In this document: piece by piece, positions 47,464-57,426 of the stretch
Numbering within the stretch: the stretch's first letter is position 1
Layout of the letters: each line of letters starts with the position of its first letter
Assembly (NCBI GenBank): GCA_963789555.1
Contig: CAWBKY010000009.1
Coordinates: 186,001-250,000, forward strand
Length of the DNA: 64,000 nt
Source of the DNA: JACXTP01 sp963789555
Lineage (GTDB): Archaea; Thermoplasmatota; Thermoplasmata; Methanomassiliicoccales; UBA472
Direction: 5' to 3'
The notes under the pieces: model-generated
What the model was told of the DNA's origin: nothing
The model's database searches: none
What the model saw: the letters and a program-made list of their open reading frames with translations, nothing else
Position numbers and translations under genes: made by a program

Positions 47464-47955
47464 TTAGAGCAGTTTCTTGGCCGCCGCTTCATCTAGACCG
47501 ATGGACTTCAGCAGATATTTGAGCGACTTTTTGGCGATGATCTGCCTGGTGTTCTCGTCGAGATGCTGTTCGAAGACCGCCGGGGCCCTTCTATAATACT
47601 CCACTCCGAACTCTGAATAATAATATGAGGAGTTGTCTGGGTCGACCTCTGCCGCCTTGTTGTAGGCGGTCTCTGCCTCATTGAACGTACCTATGTCCAT
47701 GCAGAAGGCTGCATAGGATTGGTACATGAATGGGTTGTCTGGTTGGAGCTCGATGGCCTTCTTGTACAACGCCACGATCTCCTCCTGAGGGACCTTCGGG
47801 ACCAATACCGCGGCGTCTGCCTTGGCTAGGTAGGCCTCTGCGTTCTTGGGGTCGAGCTTGATGGCCTTGTCGAACTTGGTGAGGGCTTGCTGATACTCCC
47901 CCTCGCCCATCAGCTGGAATCCTTGCTTCATCAATTTTTCAAACTCGTCCGCCAT
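47464..47955 (-). CDS. TPR-repeat protein
   Basis: Encodes 163 residues. At least three tetratricopeptide repeats are visible: MGEGEYQQALTKFDKAIKLD, the AIELQPDN and GTFNEAETAYNKAAEVDPDN units, then a helical tail. Probably a cytoplasmic scaffold. No signal or enzyme domain. It is encoded downstream of the archaellin on the same strand, which may be chance. Confidence 0.82.
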   Translation of the reverse strand: MADEFEKLMKQGFQLMGEGEYQQALTKFDKAIKLDPKNAEAYLAKADAAVLVPKVPQEEIVALYKKAIELQPDNPFMYQSYAAFCMDIGTFNEAETAYNKAAEVDPDNSSYYYSEFGVEYYRRAPAVFEQHLDENTRQIIAKKSLKYLLKSIGLDEAAAKKLL

Positions 47956-48065
47956 CGGATCACTGAAATCGAGTAAGTGCTGATGATTGATAAAGATTTT
48001 GAGTCAGTGAACGCCTCTTGTGAATGAGTCGTGCATGCTGGCCTTCCTTGATCTTCGCTCGTATA

Positions 48066-48657
48066 TCATCGTAGGGAGACGACTGTGCCTACTATGTTGT
48101 CCGGTACGGTGAACGTCTCCAAGGTGGCGTGGCCCTCTGCCGGGATGAGCTTGATCGACGCCGACTGCCCGATCGCCACCGGAGGGTATATCCACCACTA
48201 TCTTGACGAGGTCCCCCTGGCCAATCAGCGGTGGAACGCCATAGGACCATGCAGGAAGATTTGATGCCAGGCAGACCTGCCTGGCGGTGAACCTCGTTTC
48301 TGACGAGGTGGAGTTCAAGGAATGATCGATGGAGCTGGTCATCGTCATGACCTTTACGAGGAGATGATCGAGGTTGATGGGGGCGCTCCCCTGACCCAAT
48401 CTCACCAGCACCTCGACCGAGGTTATCCTGCCGTCGTCATAATGTCCTACCATGTCCACAACGTCCAGGCCGGTGGAGACCTGGGACAGGGCATCCTGGG
48501 CGGTCTGTTCCGCCTGTTGAGCGGAATCGCTGTTGGTGTCGATGATCAAGCTGGCCGCGGATCCGGAGACCAAAAGTAGGGACATCAGTATTATGGTGGC
48601 CCCTATCCCGGTCTCTCCCCTACGGCTAGCGCTAAGCCTGACTTTGCTGATGGACAT
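48066..48657 (-). CDS. Archaellin (FlaB-type), one frameshift
   Basis: From the ATG at 48657. A class III signal peptide is seen: RRGETGIG with cleavage expected before the hydrophobic run ATIILMSLLLVSGSAASLI, as in archaellins processed by FlaK/PibD. The C-terminal domain includes TSVEVLVRLGQGSAPINLDH. A shift near 48190 continues PPVAIGQSASIKLIPAEGHA and PDNIVGTVVSLR, ending at 48066. Length of about 197 residues fits an archaellin. No other archaellum gene is visible in the window. Confidence 0.82.
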
Positions 48658-48973
48658 CTCTAATGCTCCTCCCCTGATTGGACGGACGGTCCGTCCGAGA
48701 TGCGGCAGGGCGCTGCGCCTGCCTTTCTTATCTTTCCGGATAATTTTAACGTGTTCCTTTATACTAATATTTTGTGTTTAATATGAATTATTTAAGATAA
48801 TTTTTGTTATCACCATATGAAAAATTGTCATACTGGCCATATTATCAATAATGAAAAATAATTAATTATCTCATGAGATAAATTATATAGCTGGGCTCAT
48901 CTTCGATTTATATTATTTTAATTTATATATAATATAACGATTATTCTTTATCATCGGGCTGCCTCCAAACTGC
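48658..48973. promoter_or_regulatory. AT-rich divergent promoter region (archaellin / gatCAB)
   Basis: The 316 bases between the archaellin and GatC genes are very AT-rich. On the minus strand TAGTATAAAGG (48757-48767) is a likely archaellin TATA box. On the plus strand TTTATATATAATATA (48922-48936) probably serves gatCAB. No gene is seen. Confidence 0.55.
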
Positions 48974-49036
48974 ATGGTCCTTCGAAAGGTTCCTATGCCA
49001 GTTCGACATTGCCTCCTGCCATATCATTGCGGTGGA

Positions 49037-49318
49037 GTGGATCCTGTGGACCGGGCAACAGTGCAAAGGGTCGCCAAGGTGGCCAGGCTAAAGCTTAGCG
49101 AAGAGGAGCTGGAGCGTTACGCTCAGGACCTGGAGGAGATACTCAATAGCTTCGATGTTCTGGACCAAGCCCCCTCCCGGGACAGCTTCTCGTTCAATCC
49201 CGTCCCCATAGACGACGTGATGCGTGAGGACGAGGTGGGTTGCGACATCGACCCGGAGAAGCTCATCGGACCAATGGATACCTACGATGGATACGTAAGG
49301 GGGCCTAAGCTCTCGTGA
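49037..49318 (+). CDS. gatC: Asp-tRNA(Asn)/Glu-tRNA(Gln) amidotransferase subunit C
   Basis: About 93 residues from a GTG at 49037; an ATG at 48974 would add 21 residues that look unlike GatC. The motif VQRVAKVARLKLSEEELERY and the linker FDVLDQAP are typical GatC. GatC stabilises GatA in the heterotrimer that amidates mischarged tRNA. It overlaps the gatA start by 4 bases. Confidence 0.85.
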   Translation: MDPVDRATVQRVAKVARLKLSEEELERYAQDLEEILNSFDVLDQAPSRDSFSFNPVPIDDVMREDEVGCDIDPEKLIGPMDTYDGYVRGPKLS

Positions 49319-50640
49319 CCGGTTGTTCGCCTCAGGCATTGCTTCGCCTGAACGAGAGGTATTCCATCTTCTGCCAGTTGATCGAAGGAGGGCCCTGCCC
49401 GATCACCGCTTCACATTCTCCGCCAAGGACAACCTCTGCACCACCGAGTTCCAGGCAAGGGCTGGGTCCCACATCCTCGAGGGTTATCGCCCACCCTTCG
49501 ACGCCACCCCGGTCCACCGAATGCGGCAAGAGGGTGGACTGCTCATCGGCAAGACCAACATGGACGAGTTCGGGTTCGGCACCTTCAGCACCAACTCCGC
49601 GTTCGGTGTGCCGCGAAACCCCTTCGATGAGGAAAGGGCCTGCGGGGGTTCCAGTGGGGGCGCTGCCGCGGCAGCTTGCCTGATCCCGGGGCATGTCTCG
49701 CTGGGAGTGTCCACAGGCGGTTCGATCGCCTGCCCGGCCTCATTCTGTGGGGTGGTCGGCCTGACCCCGACCTATGGTCGGGTCTCGCGCTATGGCCTGA
49801 TCGATTACGGCAACTCACTGGACAAGGTCGGCCTGCTGTCCCGCACCGTAAAGGACCTCTCCCATTTCCTTCCCGTCATCTCTGGGTCGGACCCCAAGGA
49901 CCCGACCTCATGCGTGCAGCCTCCATTGGACCTGAGCCAGACCAGGGAAGGTCCGCTGGCATTGCCCACCGAATGCCTCGATGGGCTCGCCCCGGCGGTA
50001 AAGGAGGCGTTCCTTAGGGCTTTGGACAAGCTATGCCATCATCTCGGTGTGGAGGTGCACGAAGATCAGCATGCCTAGCCTGCGCTTCGCCATGCCCGCC
50101 TACTATGTCATCGCGACGACCGAGGCCTCCACCAACCTGGCGCGTTATTGTGGCATGCGCTTCGGCGTGCCTGAGAAGGAATATCATCAACACTTCAACG
50201 ACTACTTCAGCGGCGTGCGTTCTGAGCAGTTCGGGGATGAGGCCAAACGACGCATCCTCCTCGGTACCTTCTGTCGCATGGTCGGGTTCAGGAACAAATA
50301 CTACCTCAAGGCGCTCGGGGTCAGGGACCTGGTGTTGGAGGAATACAAGAAAGTGCTGGCCGACCACTCGTTCATCGTCTCACCGACCATGCCTTTCCTT
50401 CCGCCACGTTTCGATGAGATCTCCAAGATGAGGCCCATCGAGATGTACCAGGCCGACTTCCTGACCATACCGCCGAACCTCACGGGCCTGCCGCACATCT
50501 CCGTGCCCTGTGGCTATGAAGGTGGGCTCCCCGTAGGGATGCAGCTCGTGGCCCCTCACTGGGAGGAGGGCGGCCTGATCAGGACGGCCGAGGTCTGGGA
50601 ACGGCACTTCCATTACCATTTCCCGGAGGTGTCGCTATGA
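49315..50640 (+). CDS. gatA: Asp-tRNA(Asn)/Glu-tRNA(Gln) amidotransferase subunit A, frameshifted
   Basis: Starts LNERYSIFCQLIEGG in the first frame. Near 49385 the frame shifts to FSAKDNLCT (catalytic Lys) and LLIGKTNMDEFGFGTFSTNS with the Ser-cisSer region RACGGSSGGAAAA. A second shift near 50060 gives MPAYYVIATTEASTNLARY and LPHISVPCGYEGGLPVGMQL to the end at 50640. About 441 residues. GatA is the amidase that releases ammonia from glutamine. Overlaps gatB by 4 bases. Confidence 0.88.
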
Positions 50641-51994
50641 AGATCGGGCTGGAAGTGCACCTGCAGCTCCCCACCAGGTCCAAGCTGTTCTGCTCCTGCC
50701 CCACCACGGCGGAGCAGCCGAACACCGCGGTCTGCCCCACATGCCTGGGCTTCCCTGGCTCTAGGCCGGTAATGAACCGACGAGCGTTGCAATTAGGACT
50801 GATGATCACCAAGTTCCTCGACTGCAAGGTCAACGAGAAGGTGTGGTTCTCCCGTAAGACCTACTTCTATCCAGACCTGCCCAAGGACTTCCAGATCACC
50901 CAGTACGAGTCGCCCTTGGGCACGGACGGGCACTTCACACTGAATGACCATCGCATTGGCATCTGGCGAGTGCACCTGGAGGAGGACCCTGGTCGCATCA
51001 AGCGCGTCGGGCGCAGCGGGGAGGAGGTCTCCTTCATCGATTACAACCGATCTGGCATCCCTCTTGTGGAGATCGTCAGCGCTCCGGACCTAAGGTCGCC
51101 GGACGAGGCCAGGGAATATATCGATATGCTCGTCACCGAGCTCAGGCATCTGGTGGGTCTTTCGGTCCAGGACGAGCAGACCGTGCGGGTGGACGCCAAC
51201 ATCTCGGTGGGGGAGGAGCGCGTGGAGGTAAAGAACGTCCAAGGGCTGCGCAACCTGGAGCGAGCGCTGCGCTACGAGGCGAACCGCCAGACGAAGGTGC
51301 TCGAGGCGGGCAAGAAGGTGGTGCGCGAGACCCGTCGTTACGACGAGGAGCGAAAGGTGACCCTGCCGGCGCGGGAGAAGGAGTTCGAGGAGGATTACGG
51401 TTACATAGGCGAGCCTGACCTGGGAGAGTTCACCATCGGGCCGATGGCGCGGGAGCTGGTGATCCCAGAGACGCCATACCGGAGAGCGGAGCGACTCGCC
51501 CAGCAATATGGCATCGAGCATCAGACAGCGCGACAGATGGTGAGCACCTCTTGGTCCATGGCCGACCTTTTCGAGTCCTTGTGCGAGTTCGTCCCGGTGG
51601 AGAAGGCGCTGACCTGGTTGCTTGGGCCCGATCTCAGCATACTGGTCGAAGTTCGAGGTCTTGGTGAGGGAAGGTCGCACCGATGAGATCGGCGCGGTGA
51701 TCAAGGCCGACGTCGATGGCACGATCACCGACAACGAGGCCCGTTTGAGATTGCTCCGTTTGATCGGGGAGGCCGAGCATGAGGAGCGGTCCGACCTGTG
51801 AGCCAGGATCGAACCTGGAATCATTGGTCGACCAATACCTCGAGGCCCATCCTGAGGTGCTTGAGGATTGCAAGAAGAACCCTAAGGCAGCCAACCGCGT
51901 CATCGGCCATCTGATGAAAGAGACGAAAGGCCTCTACTCCTCGAAGGACATCGTGTCATGCGTGGAGGCAGAGGTCAGGAAAAGGTTGGGTTGA
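50637..51994 (+). CDS. gatB: Asp-tRNA(Asn)/Glu-tRNA(Gln) amidotransferase subunit B, frameshifted
   Basis: Begins MKIGLEVHLQLPTRSKLFCS with the GatB zinc/kinase core motif CPTCLGFPGSRPVMN. RVHLEEDPGR and FIDYNRSGIPLVEIVS follow. Two shifts near 51627 and 51800 carry the helical and YqeY-like tail (FEVLVREGRTDEIG, then AHPEVLEDCKKNPKAANRVI) to the stop at 51994. About 452 residues. GatB binds tRNA and phosphorylates the misacylated residue. Confidence 0.87.
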
Positions 51995-52000
51995 AGGGTT

Positions 52001-53830
52001 TCAGCTCTCCTCATCCTCGTCGGCCAGGGACATGAGCTGCAGCTCGTCGAGCTTGGACTGGTCCACCGGGTTGGGCGACCCGTCCACCAGGGATTGGAAC
52101 TTCTTGTTCTTGGGGAACGCTATCACGTCACGGATGCTCTCGCAACCCAACAGGATGGCGCAAAGCCGGTCCATGCCCATGCCGATGCCGCCATGGGGCG
52201 GGGCTCCGAACGACAGCGCCTCCAAGAAGAAATCGAACTCCCTCTCGATGCGCTCCTCGCTCATGCCCAGGGCCTTGAACATCTTGCGCTGCACCTCCAC
52301 GTTGTGGTTACGCAACGAGCCCGATCCGATCTCGCTCCCGTTCAGGACCAGGTCGTAGGAGTAGCCCTTCAGGGCCATGAGGTCAGAGCCCTCAGGGATG
52401 TCCCCTTGGACCGGCCGCACGAACGGATGGTGGAACGAGGCCAGCTTGCCCGTGACCGGGTCGGCCTGGAACAACGGGCAATCGACCACCCATACGAACT
52501 GGTGGCCTTTGCCCTCGAGAAGTCCGTTGTCCTGGGCCAGCTTCAGCCGGAGCAGCCCGCCCGCCTTCTGGGTCTGGTGCTTCGGACCTGCGAGGAAGAG
52601 GCATAGGTCCCCTTTCTCCGCCTTGAGGCGGGAGGCCAGGTCCTCAAGGACCTTCTTGTCGAAATATTTCACGATGTTGGAGCTCAATCCCTCCTCGGTC
52701 ATGCGCATCCAGGTCAGACCGCCCATGCCCTGTTGCTTGGCCCAATCGATGAGGCGGTCCACCTCCTTTCGGCCCACGTTGGCGTCCAGAGACTTCTCCT
52801 GTACCAGTGAGGACTTGAGATTGATGGCGATGATGACGCCCTTCTTCTGCAGGACCTTCTGGAATATCTCGTACTGGGCATGCGCGGCGATGTCGGTGAC
52901 ATCGGTCAGTTCCAATCCGAAACGGATGTCCGGAGCGTCCGTCCCGTAGCGAGACATGGCATCCTCCAGCTGTATGCGGGGGAATGGCGTGACCAGCTCC
53001 TTTCCGAACAGGTCCTTCCAAACCTGAGAATAGAGCCTCTCCACCATGTGGAATATGTCCTCCTGGTCCACGAATGCCATCTCCATGTCCAACTGGGTGA
53101 ACTCTGGTTGGCGGTCCGCCCGGGCGTCCTCGTCCCGATAGCAGCGAGCGATCTGGAAGTATCTTTCCACGCTGCCTACCATCAGCATCTGCTTGTAGAG
53201 CTGGGGCGATTGCGGCAGGGCGTAGAACGCCCCGGGCATGATCCTCGAAGGCACCAGGAAATCCCTGGCCCCCTCCTGCGTGCTCCTTGTCAGTGTGGGG
53301 GTCTCCACTTCGATGAAATCGATGGCGTCGAGATGCCGCCTGATGGAGGCGAGAAGGGAATGCCTGAACCGAAGGTTGGCCACCATGTCCGAACGTCTAA
53401 GGTCGAGGTAGCGATATTTCAGGCGAAGGTCCTCTCCGGGCAACATGGAGTTCTTCTGGTCGGCGATCTCGAACGGTATGGGCTTGGAGGAGTTCAGCAC
53501 CTCTGCCTCCTCGATGAGCACCTCCACCTTGCCGGTGGGGTTGCGCTCATCTTCGGTACCAGGCACCCGGTCCCTAACCACGCCAGAAATGGAAATGACA
53601 TACTCCCTTGCGACATTATTCAGCTTCTTGCCCAATCCAACTATGTCCACGTTCGACTGGTACGCTTCCGGGTCAAATACGGTCTGGGTCGAACCCATGG
53701 CATCGGCCAGGTCGATGAACCTGACCCCACCATGGTCCCGATAGAAGCGCACCCAGCCAGCGAGCTTGACCCTCTTGCCGATGTCCTTGGCGCGAAGGCT
53801 CCCACAATCCTGTGTCTTCATCATGCTCAT
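52001..53830 (-). CDS. aspS: Aspartyl-tRNA synthetase, bacterial type
   Basis: About 609 residues from the ATG at 53830, preceded by GAGG; an upstream open extension lacks a site. N-terminal OB-fold (KRVKLAGWVRFYRDHGGVRF), class II motif 2 (RCYRDEDARADRQPEFTQLD), RYGTDAPDIRFGLEL, a GAD insertion domain (about residues 290-400) and motif 3 (GIGMGMDRLCAILLG) are all present. Archaeal AspRS is about 430 residues and lacks the GAD domain, so this gene is of bacterial origin. It sits convergent to gatCAB, suggesting a non-discriminating enzyme that also charges tRNA(Asn). Confidence 0.93.
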   Translation of the reverse strand: MSMMKTQDCGSLRAKDIGKRVKLAGWVRFYRDHGGVRFIDLADAMGSTQTVFDPEAYQSNVDIVGLGKKLNNVAREYVISISGVVRDRVPGTEDERNPTGKVEVLIEEAEVLNSSKPIPFEIADQKNSMLPGEDLRLKYRYLDLRRSDMVANLRFRHSLLASIRRHLDAIDFIEVETPTLTRSTQEGARDFLVPSRIMPGAFYALPQSPQLYKQMLMVGSVERYFQIARCYRDEDARADRQPEFTQLDMEMAFVDQEDIFHMVERLYSQVWKDLFGKELVTPFPRIQLEDAMSRYGTDAPDIRFGLELTDVTDIAAHAQYEIFQKVLQKKGVIIAINLKSSLVQEKSLDANVGRKEVDRLIDWAKQQGMGGLTWMRMTEEGLSSNIVKYFDKKVLEDLASRLKAEKGDLCLFLAGPKHQTQKAGGLLRLKLAQDNGLLEGKGHQFVWVVDCPLFQADPVTGKLASFHHPFVRPVQGDIPEGSDLMALKGYSYDLVLNGSEIGSGSLRNHNVEVQRKMFKALGMSEERIEREFDFFLEALSFGAPPHGGIGMGMDRLCAILLGCESIRDVIAFPKNKKFQSLVDGSPNPVDQSKLDELQLMSLADEDEES

Positions 53831-54025
53831 TGCCTCTGGGTAAGATAGCTTCGATATTGCGGTTAAATGTCCTAGGATATTAAACCCTTTTCCAACCAAG
53901 GGCCATAGTATGATTCCAATAATGTTACATTTTTCAAATAAACCTGACAAAATGATGATTTATCGATGAAATATGTAATAATCTGAACGATCAATGTTAA
54001 CGGATGGCGCGGTCAGGCCTCAGGA

Positions 54026-54494
54026 TCATCGCTCTTTGGGCTCTTCGAAATCGGGCATGAAGTTGAACGGGTCCTTGATCATGTTCAGGATGACATAGGT
54101 ATTGGTCTTCTTCACCCCAGGTATGGTGAGCATGCCCTTTACCACGCTGCTGAACTCCTCCCGGCTGCGGCATGCCACCCAAGCTATGGAGTCGCACTCG
54201 CCGGTGACATCGAATATGGCCACCACGTTGGTGAGGTCCATGATCTTCTTCTGCACGTCCATGAGGTCCCCCTCGACATAGATGTGGACGATGGCCATGA
54301 ACTCGTAGCCCTAATTTCATGTAGTCGACCTGGGCACGATAACCCTTGATCACCCCTTCCTCCTCCAGATGCTTGACCCTCTGGATCAAGGTGGTGGGAT
54401 GTATGCCCAGTCGTTTCGCTATTTGGCGGTAGGAGCCTTGGCTGGAATGACATATCTCCTTAACGATCTTCTTGTCAAGGTCATCGATCTTCAT
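54026..54494 (-). CDS. Lrp/AsnC-family transcription regulator, one frameshift
   Basis: From the ATG at 54494: MKIDDLDKKIVKEICHSSQG and a helix-turn-helix SYRQIAKRLGIHPTTLIQRV. Near 54310 the frame shifts, continuing YEFMAIVHIYVEGDLMDV through an AsnC/Lrp ligand-binding RAM domain (VVAIFDVTGECDSIAWVAC). About 156 residues. Lrp proteins sense amino acids. Adjacency to AlaX and glutamine synthetase suggests nitrogen or amino-acid control, an inference only. Confidence 0.85.
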
Positions 54495-54645
54495 ATAGAA
54501 CGCTCCATTTTCGCATGCTGGGGGATAATTGTGGACATATGTCCTTTTCATTATAAATATGATGAGCCATTCATCTAACCGCCTCTTCCCAAGACCTCGC
54601 TGCCGAGCATCGGGTTTTTTAAGACCCGCAACGATGCATGGCATA

Positions 54646-55857
54646 TGAGATCCACCACCGTGAAACTCTATGAGGGGGAACCTTATCTGACGCATTTCAG
54701 TCGCCAAGGTGGTCGGGATCTCAGGCGACATGGTGGAGCTGGACAGGACCGCCTTCTATCCTGGGGGCGGGGGTCAGGACCCTGACGTGGGTACCCTCGC
54801 TGGACTCGCCGTCTCTGATGTGCAGAACAAGAGCGGTGCGATCATGCACAAGGTCCAGGGGCACAACCTCCAGGTGGGCCAGGAGGTGGAGGGGATGATA
54901 GACTGGCCGAGACGGTTCGACCTGATGAGGGCCCATACCGGTGAGCACCTGCTCTTCTCTTCGTTGAACAGGCTGGTCGCGGATCTGGAACTGGTCAAGA
55001 TAGCCATCACCCCGACCAAGAAGAGCTTCATCGTCAAAGGCAAGCTAGACTGGGACATAGTGCTGCAAGCAGAGACCGTGGTCAACCAGGTGATAGCGGC
55101 GGACGCCGAGACGGAGGATATGCACGTCGCCCGCGATGACCCGCTGGTGGCGGAATCCAGGGTCAAGCTGGAACGCATCCCTGGCGACCGCATCAGATTG
55201 GTGCGAATCGGCGATTTTGACCTGGCCGCGTGCGCTGGTGTGCATGTGAGCAGGACCGGCGAGATCGGCATGCTGTTAGTGGAGAAGGTATCCTCGGCCA
55301 AACCCGCTGGGGATCACGAGGTGGAGTTCAAGGTGGGGGAGGAGGCGATGCGCCGATGCCTGCAGCTGGCGACCATTTCCCAGCAAGTGTCCGAACTCTA
55401 TGGCGCCCACCCGGAGGACCTGCTAAAGGCGTTGCGCAACCAGGTAGAGGAGCTTGAAAGGACGAAGGATGCGCTCAGGCGTTATGCCAAGGCTTGGCTG
55501 GGCAACCTGCCGGCCGAGAAGGTCGGGGAGGTCTCGCTTTACACCGCAGTGACCCATGGATTGGACCGAAAGACATTGTCGGAAGAGGCGACCAAAAAGG
55601 CGCTATCGCCCAAGACCGCCTGTTTGTTCGTGGACGAAGCGGAGCGGACCATGGTGGTGGTGGCGGTCTCCAAGGACCTGGAAGGCATCGATGCCAACTC
55701 CATCCTTCAAGCGGTGATCCATGAGCATGGTGGCAAAGGTGGAGGTAACAAGACCTTCGCCAGCGGAGGCCTTGGTGGCACCGGTTCGGCAGAGTCGATG
55801 TTAGAGAAAGGACGCGCTCTCCTCATCAAGGACGCCGTGAAGGATTTGCCAGTTTAG
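54646..55857 (+). CDS. alaX: Alanyl-tRNA editing protein AlaX (long form), one frameshift
   Basis: Start at ATG 54646: MRSTTVKLYEGEPYLTHF. A shift near 54705 carries on KVVGISGDMVELDRTAFYPG and GGGGQDP. The editing zinc motif is RAHTGEHLLFS (HxxxH) with AACAGVHVSRTG later (CxxxH). A DHHA1-like C-terminal domain has HEHGGKGGGNKTFASGG. About 403 residues. Hydrolyses Ser- or Gly-tRNA(Ala) in trans. It is divergent from the Lrp gene. Confidence 0.86.
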
Positions 55858-55977
55858 CCAGCATTAATTGTATAAATATTTTTAAAATAACTATACATTC
55901 ATCTATTCATTTCTAATAATATAGATATTTGTAGCCAAAGCAAAGGTACTTCTAGTAATTTTATTTTACATCAGTCC
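55858..55977 (+). promoter_or_regulatory. AT-rich promoter/leader of glnA
   Basis: The 120 bases before glnA contain TGTATAAATATTTTTAAAAT (from about 55869) and ATATAGATATTT (from about 55919), both TATA-like. No Shine-Dalgarno sequence is seen just before the ATG at 55978, so which box is used is unclear. Confidence 0.5.
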
Positions 55978-57321
55978 ATGGCGCTATCGGAATACGAGTT
56001 GAAAGAGCAGATCCTATCTAGGGTCAAAAAGGAGAACGTGAAGTTCATCGAGATGCAGTTCTCGGACATCCTGGGCATGGTGAAGAGCGTGTCCATCCCC
56101 GTGACCAGGATCGAGCATGTCATCGATGATGGTGTCTACATCGACGGGTCCTCTATCCTCGGTTATGCCACCATCGAAGAGAGCGACATGCGAGCGAACC
56201 CCATCCTCGATTCGTTCCAGATATACCCCTGGATCGAAGAGGCGAACATGCAGACCGCGAGGTTCATGTGCACCATCTCCGACCACAGCGGCAACCGCTT
56301 CAAGGGAGACCCCAGGTGGGTCCTGGAGAAGATGGTGGCCAAGGTCAAGGACATGGGCTACAACTTCAACGTCGGCCCGGAGTTCGAGTTCTTCCTCTTC
56401 CCAATGGATGATGAGGGCAAGCCGGTCAGGAAGCCCGCCGACTCCGGCGGTTACTTCGACCTGATGCCGATGGACGCAGGAGAGATGGCCAGGAAGCACA
56501 TCATGCTCATGTTCGACGAGCTCCACTACGACATGGAGGCCTCGCACCATGAGGTGGCTCCCGGTCAGGTCGAGGTGGACATGCGCTACCAGGATGCCCT
56601 GACCATGGCCGACCGCGTCCTCACCCTCAAGTACGGCATAAAGACAATGGCCATGCAGTACGGGTTCTATGCCACGTTCATGCCCAAGCCCATCTTCGGA
56701 CTGGCTGGGTCTGGTATGCACGTGCACCAATCGATGGCGAGCAAGGACAGGAACGCCTTCGATGACCCGAACGGGGCATTCGGCCTATCAGATATGGCGA
56801 TGAAATACATCGGCGGACTGCTGGCGCACGCAAGGGACAACTGTGCGATCTTGGCCTCCTACGTCAACTCGTACAAGCGCCTAGTACCGGGATATGAAGC
56901 TCCCTGCTACCTATCCTGGGCGAATATGAATAGGAGCGCGCTCATCCGCGTCCCAGCCGGTAGAGGCGGCAGGACGAGGGTCGAGCTGCGGAACCCGGAT
57001 CCAGCAGGAAATCCCTACCTGCAGTTCGCCGTCATGCTCGCAGCGGGCCTGGATGGAATTAGGTCCAATATCAAACCTCCGGAGCCAGTGGAGAAGGACA
57101 TCTACCACATGAGCAAGGAGGAGAGGGCGAGGCAAGGCATAGACTCCCTGCCGATGAACCTGGGAGAGGCCCTTGATTGCATGGCGAAGAGCAAGCTGAT
57201 GAAGGAATGCCTGGGCGACCACATCTTCAACAACTACCTGTACATCAAAGGTAAGGAGTGGGACGATTACAGGAAATATGTGACGGACTGGGAAGTGAAC
57301 CGCTACCTGCCCGTGCTCTGA
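55978..57321 (+). CDS. glnA: Glutamine synthetase, type I
   Basis: Encodes 447 residues. Beta-grasp N terminus, the DGVYIDGSSILGY signature, the ATP/metal site NVGPEFEFFLF and MHVHQSMASKD, and NPDPAGNPYLQFAVMLAAGL are all present. No NLYDLP-type adenylylation tyrosine is seen, so it belongs to the GSI-alpha group regulated by feedback rather than adenylylation. It makes glutamine from glutamate, ammonia and ATP, also the donor for GatCAB and GlmS. A strong hairpin follows the stop. Confidence 0.96.
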   Translation: MALSEYELKEQILSRVKKENVKFIEMQFSDILGMVKSVSIPVTRIEHVIDDGVYIDGSSILGYATIEESDMRANPILDSFQIYPWIEEANMQTARFMCTISDHSGNRFKGDPRWVLEKMVAKVKDMGYNFNVGPEFEFFLFPMDDEGKPVRKPADSGGYFDLMPMDAGEMARKHIMLMFDELHYDMEASHHEVAPGQVEVDMRYQDALTMADRVLTLKYGIKTMAMQYGFYATFMPKPIFGLAGSGMHVHQSMASKDRNAFDDPNGAFGLSDMAMKYIGGLLAHARDNCAILASYVNSYKRLVPGYEAPCYLSWANMNRSALIRVPAGRGGRTRVELRNPDPAGNPYLQFAVMLAAGLDGIRSNIKPPEPVEKDIYHMSKEERARQGIDSLPMNLGEALDCMAKSKLMKECLGDHIFNNYLYIKGKEWDDYRKYVTDWEVNRYLPVL

Positions 57322-57352
57322 GCCAGGGACAAACATTTTCCCGCCTCTTTCC

Positions 57353-57383
57353 GGAGGTCCGCCCGGACCTCCGTCCCTTTTTT
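57353..57383 (+). terminator. Hairpin plus T-run after glnA
   Basis: GGAGGTCC (57353-57360), loop GCCC, GGACCTCC (57365-57372), then GTCCC and six Ts at 57378-57383. It starts 32 bases after the glnA stop and ends just before the NAC promoter. Archaea mostly terminate at T-runs, so the perfect 8-bp stem is a noteworthy addition. Confidence 0.65.
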
Positions 57384-57390
57384 GAAAATG

Positions 57391-57399
57391 CTATATATA
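57391..57399 (+). promoter_or_regulatory. TATA box of the NAC gene
   Basis: CTATATATA lies about 30-35 bases before the ATG at 57427, predicting a nearly leaderless transcript. It is followed immediately by an inverted repeat at 57402-57417. Confidence 0.65.
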
Positions 57400-57401
57400 G
57401 G

Positions 57402-57417
57402 TGGAGTAATCACTCCA
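57402..57417. promoter_or_regulatory. Inverted repeat between TATA box and start codon of NAC
   Basis: TGGAGT - AATC - ACTCCA, perfect 6-bp arms with a 4-base spacer, lying over the expected transcription start. It could be an operator or a short RNA hairpin. No known factor is assigned. Confidence 0.4.
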
Positions 57418-57426
57418 AGGACCGTC

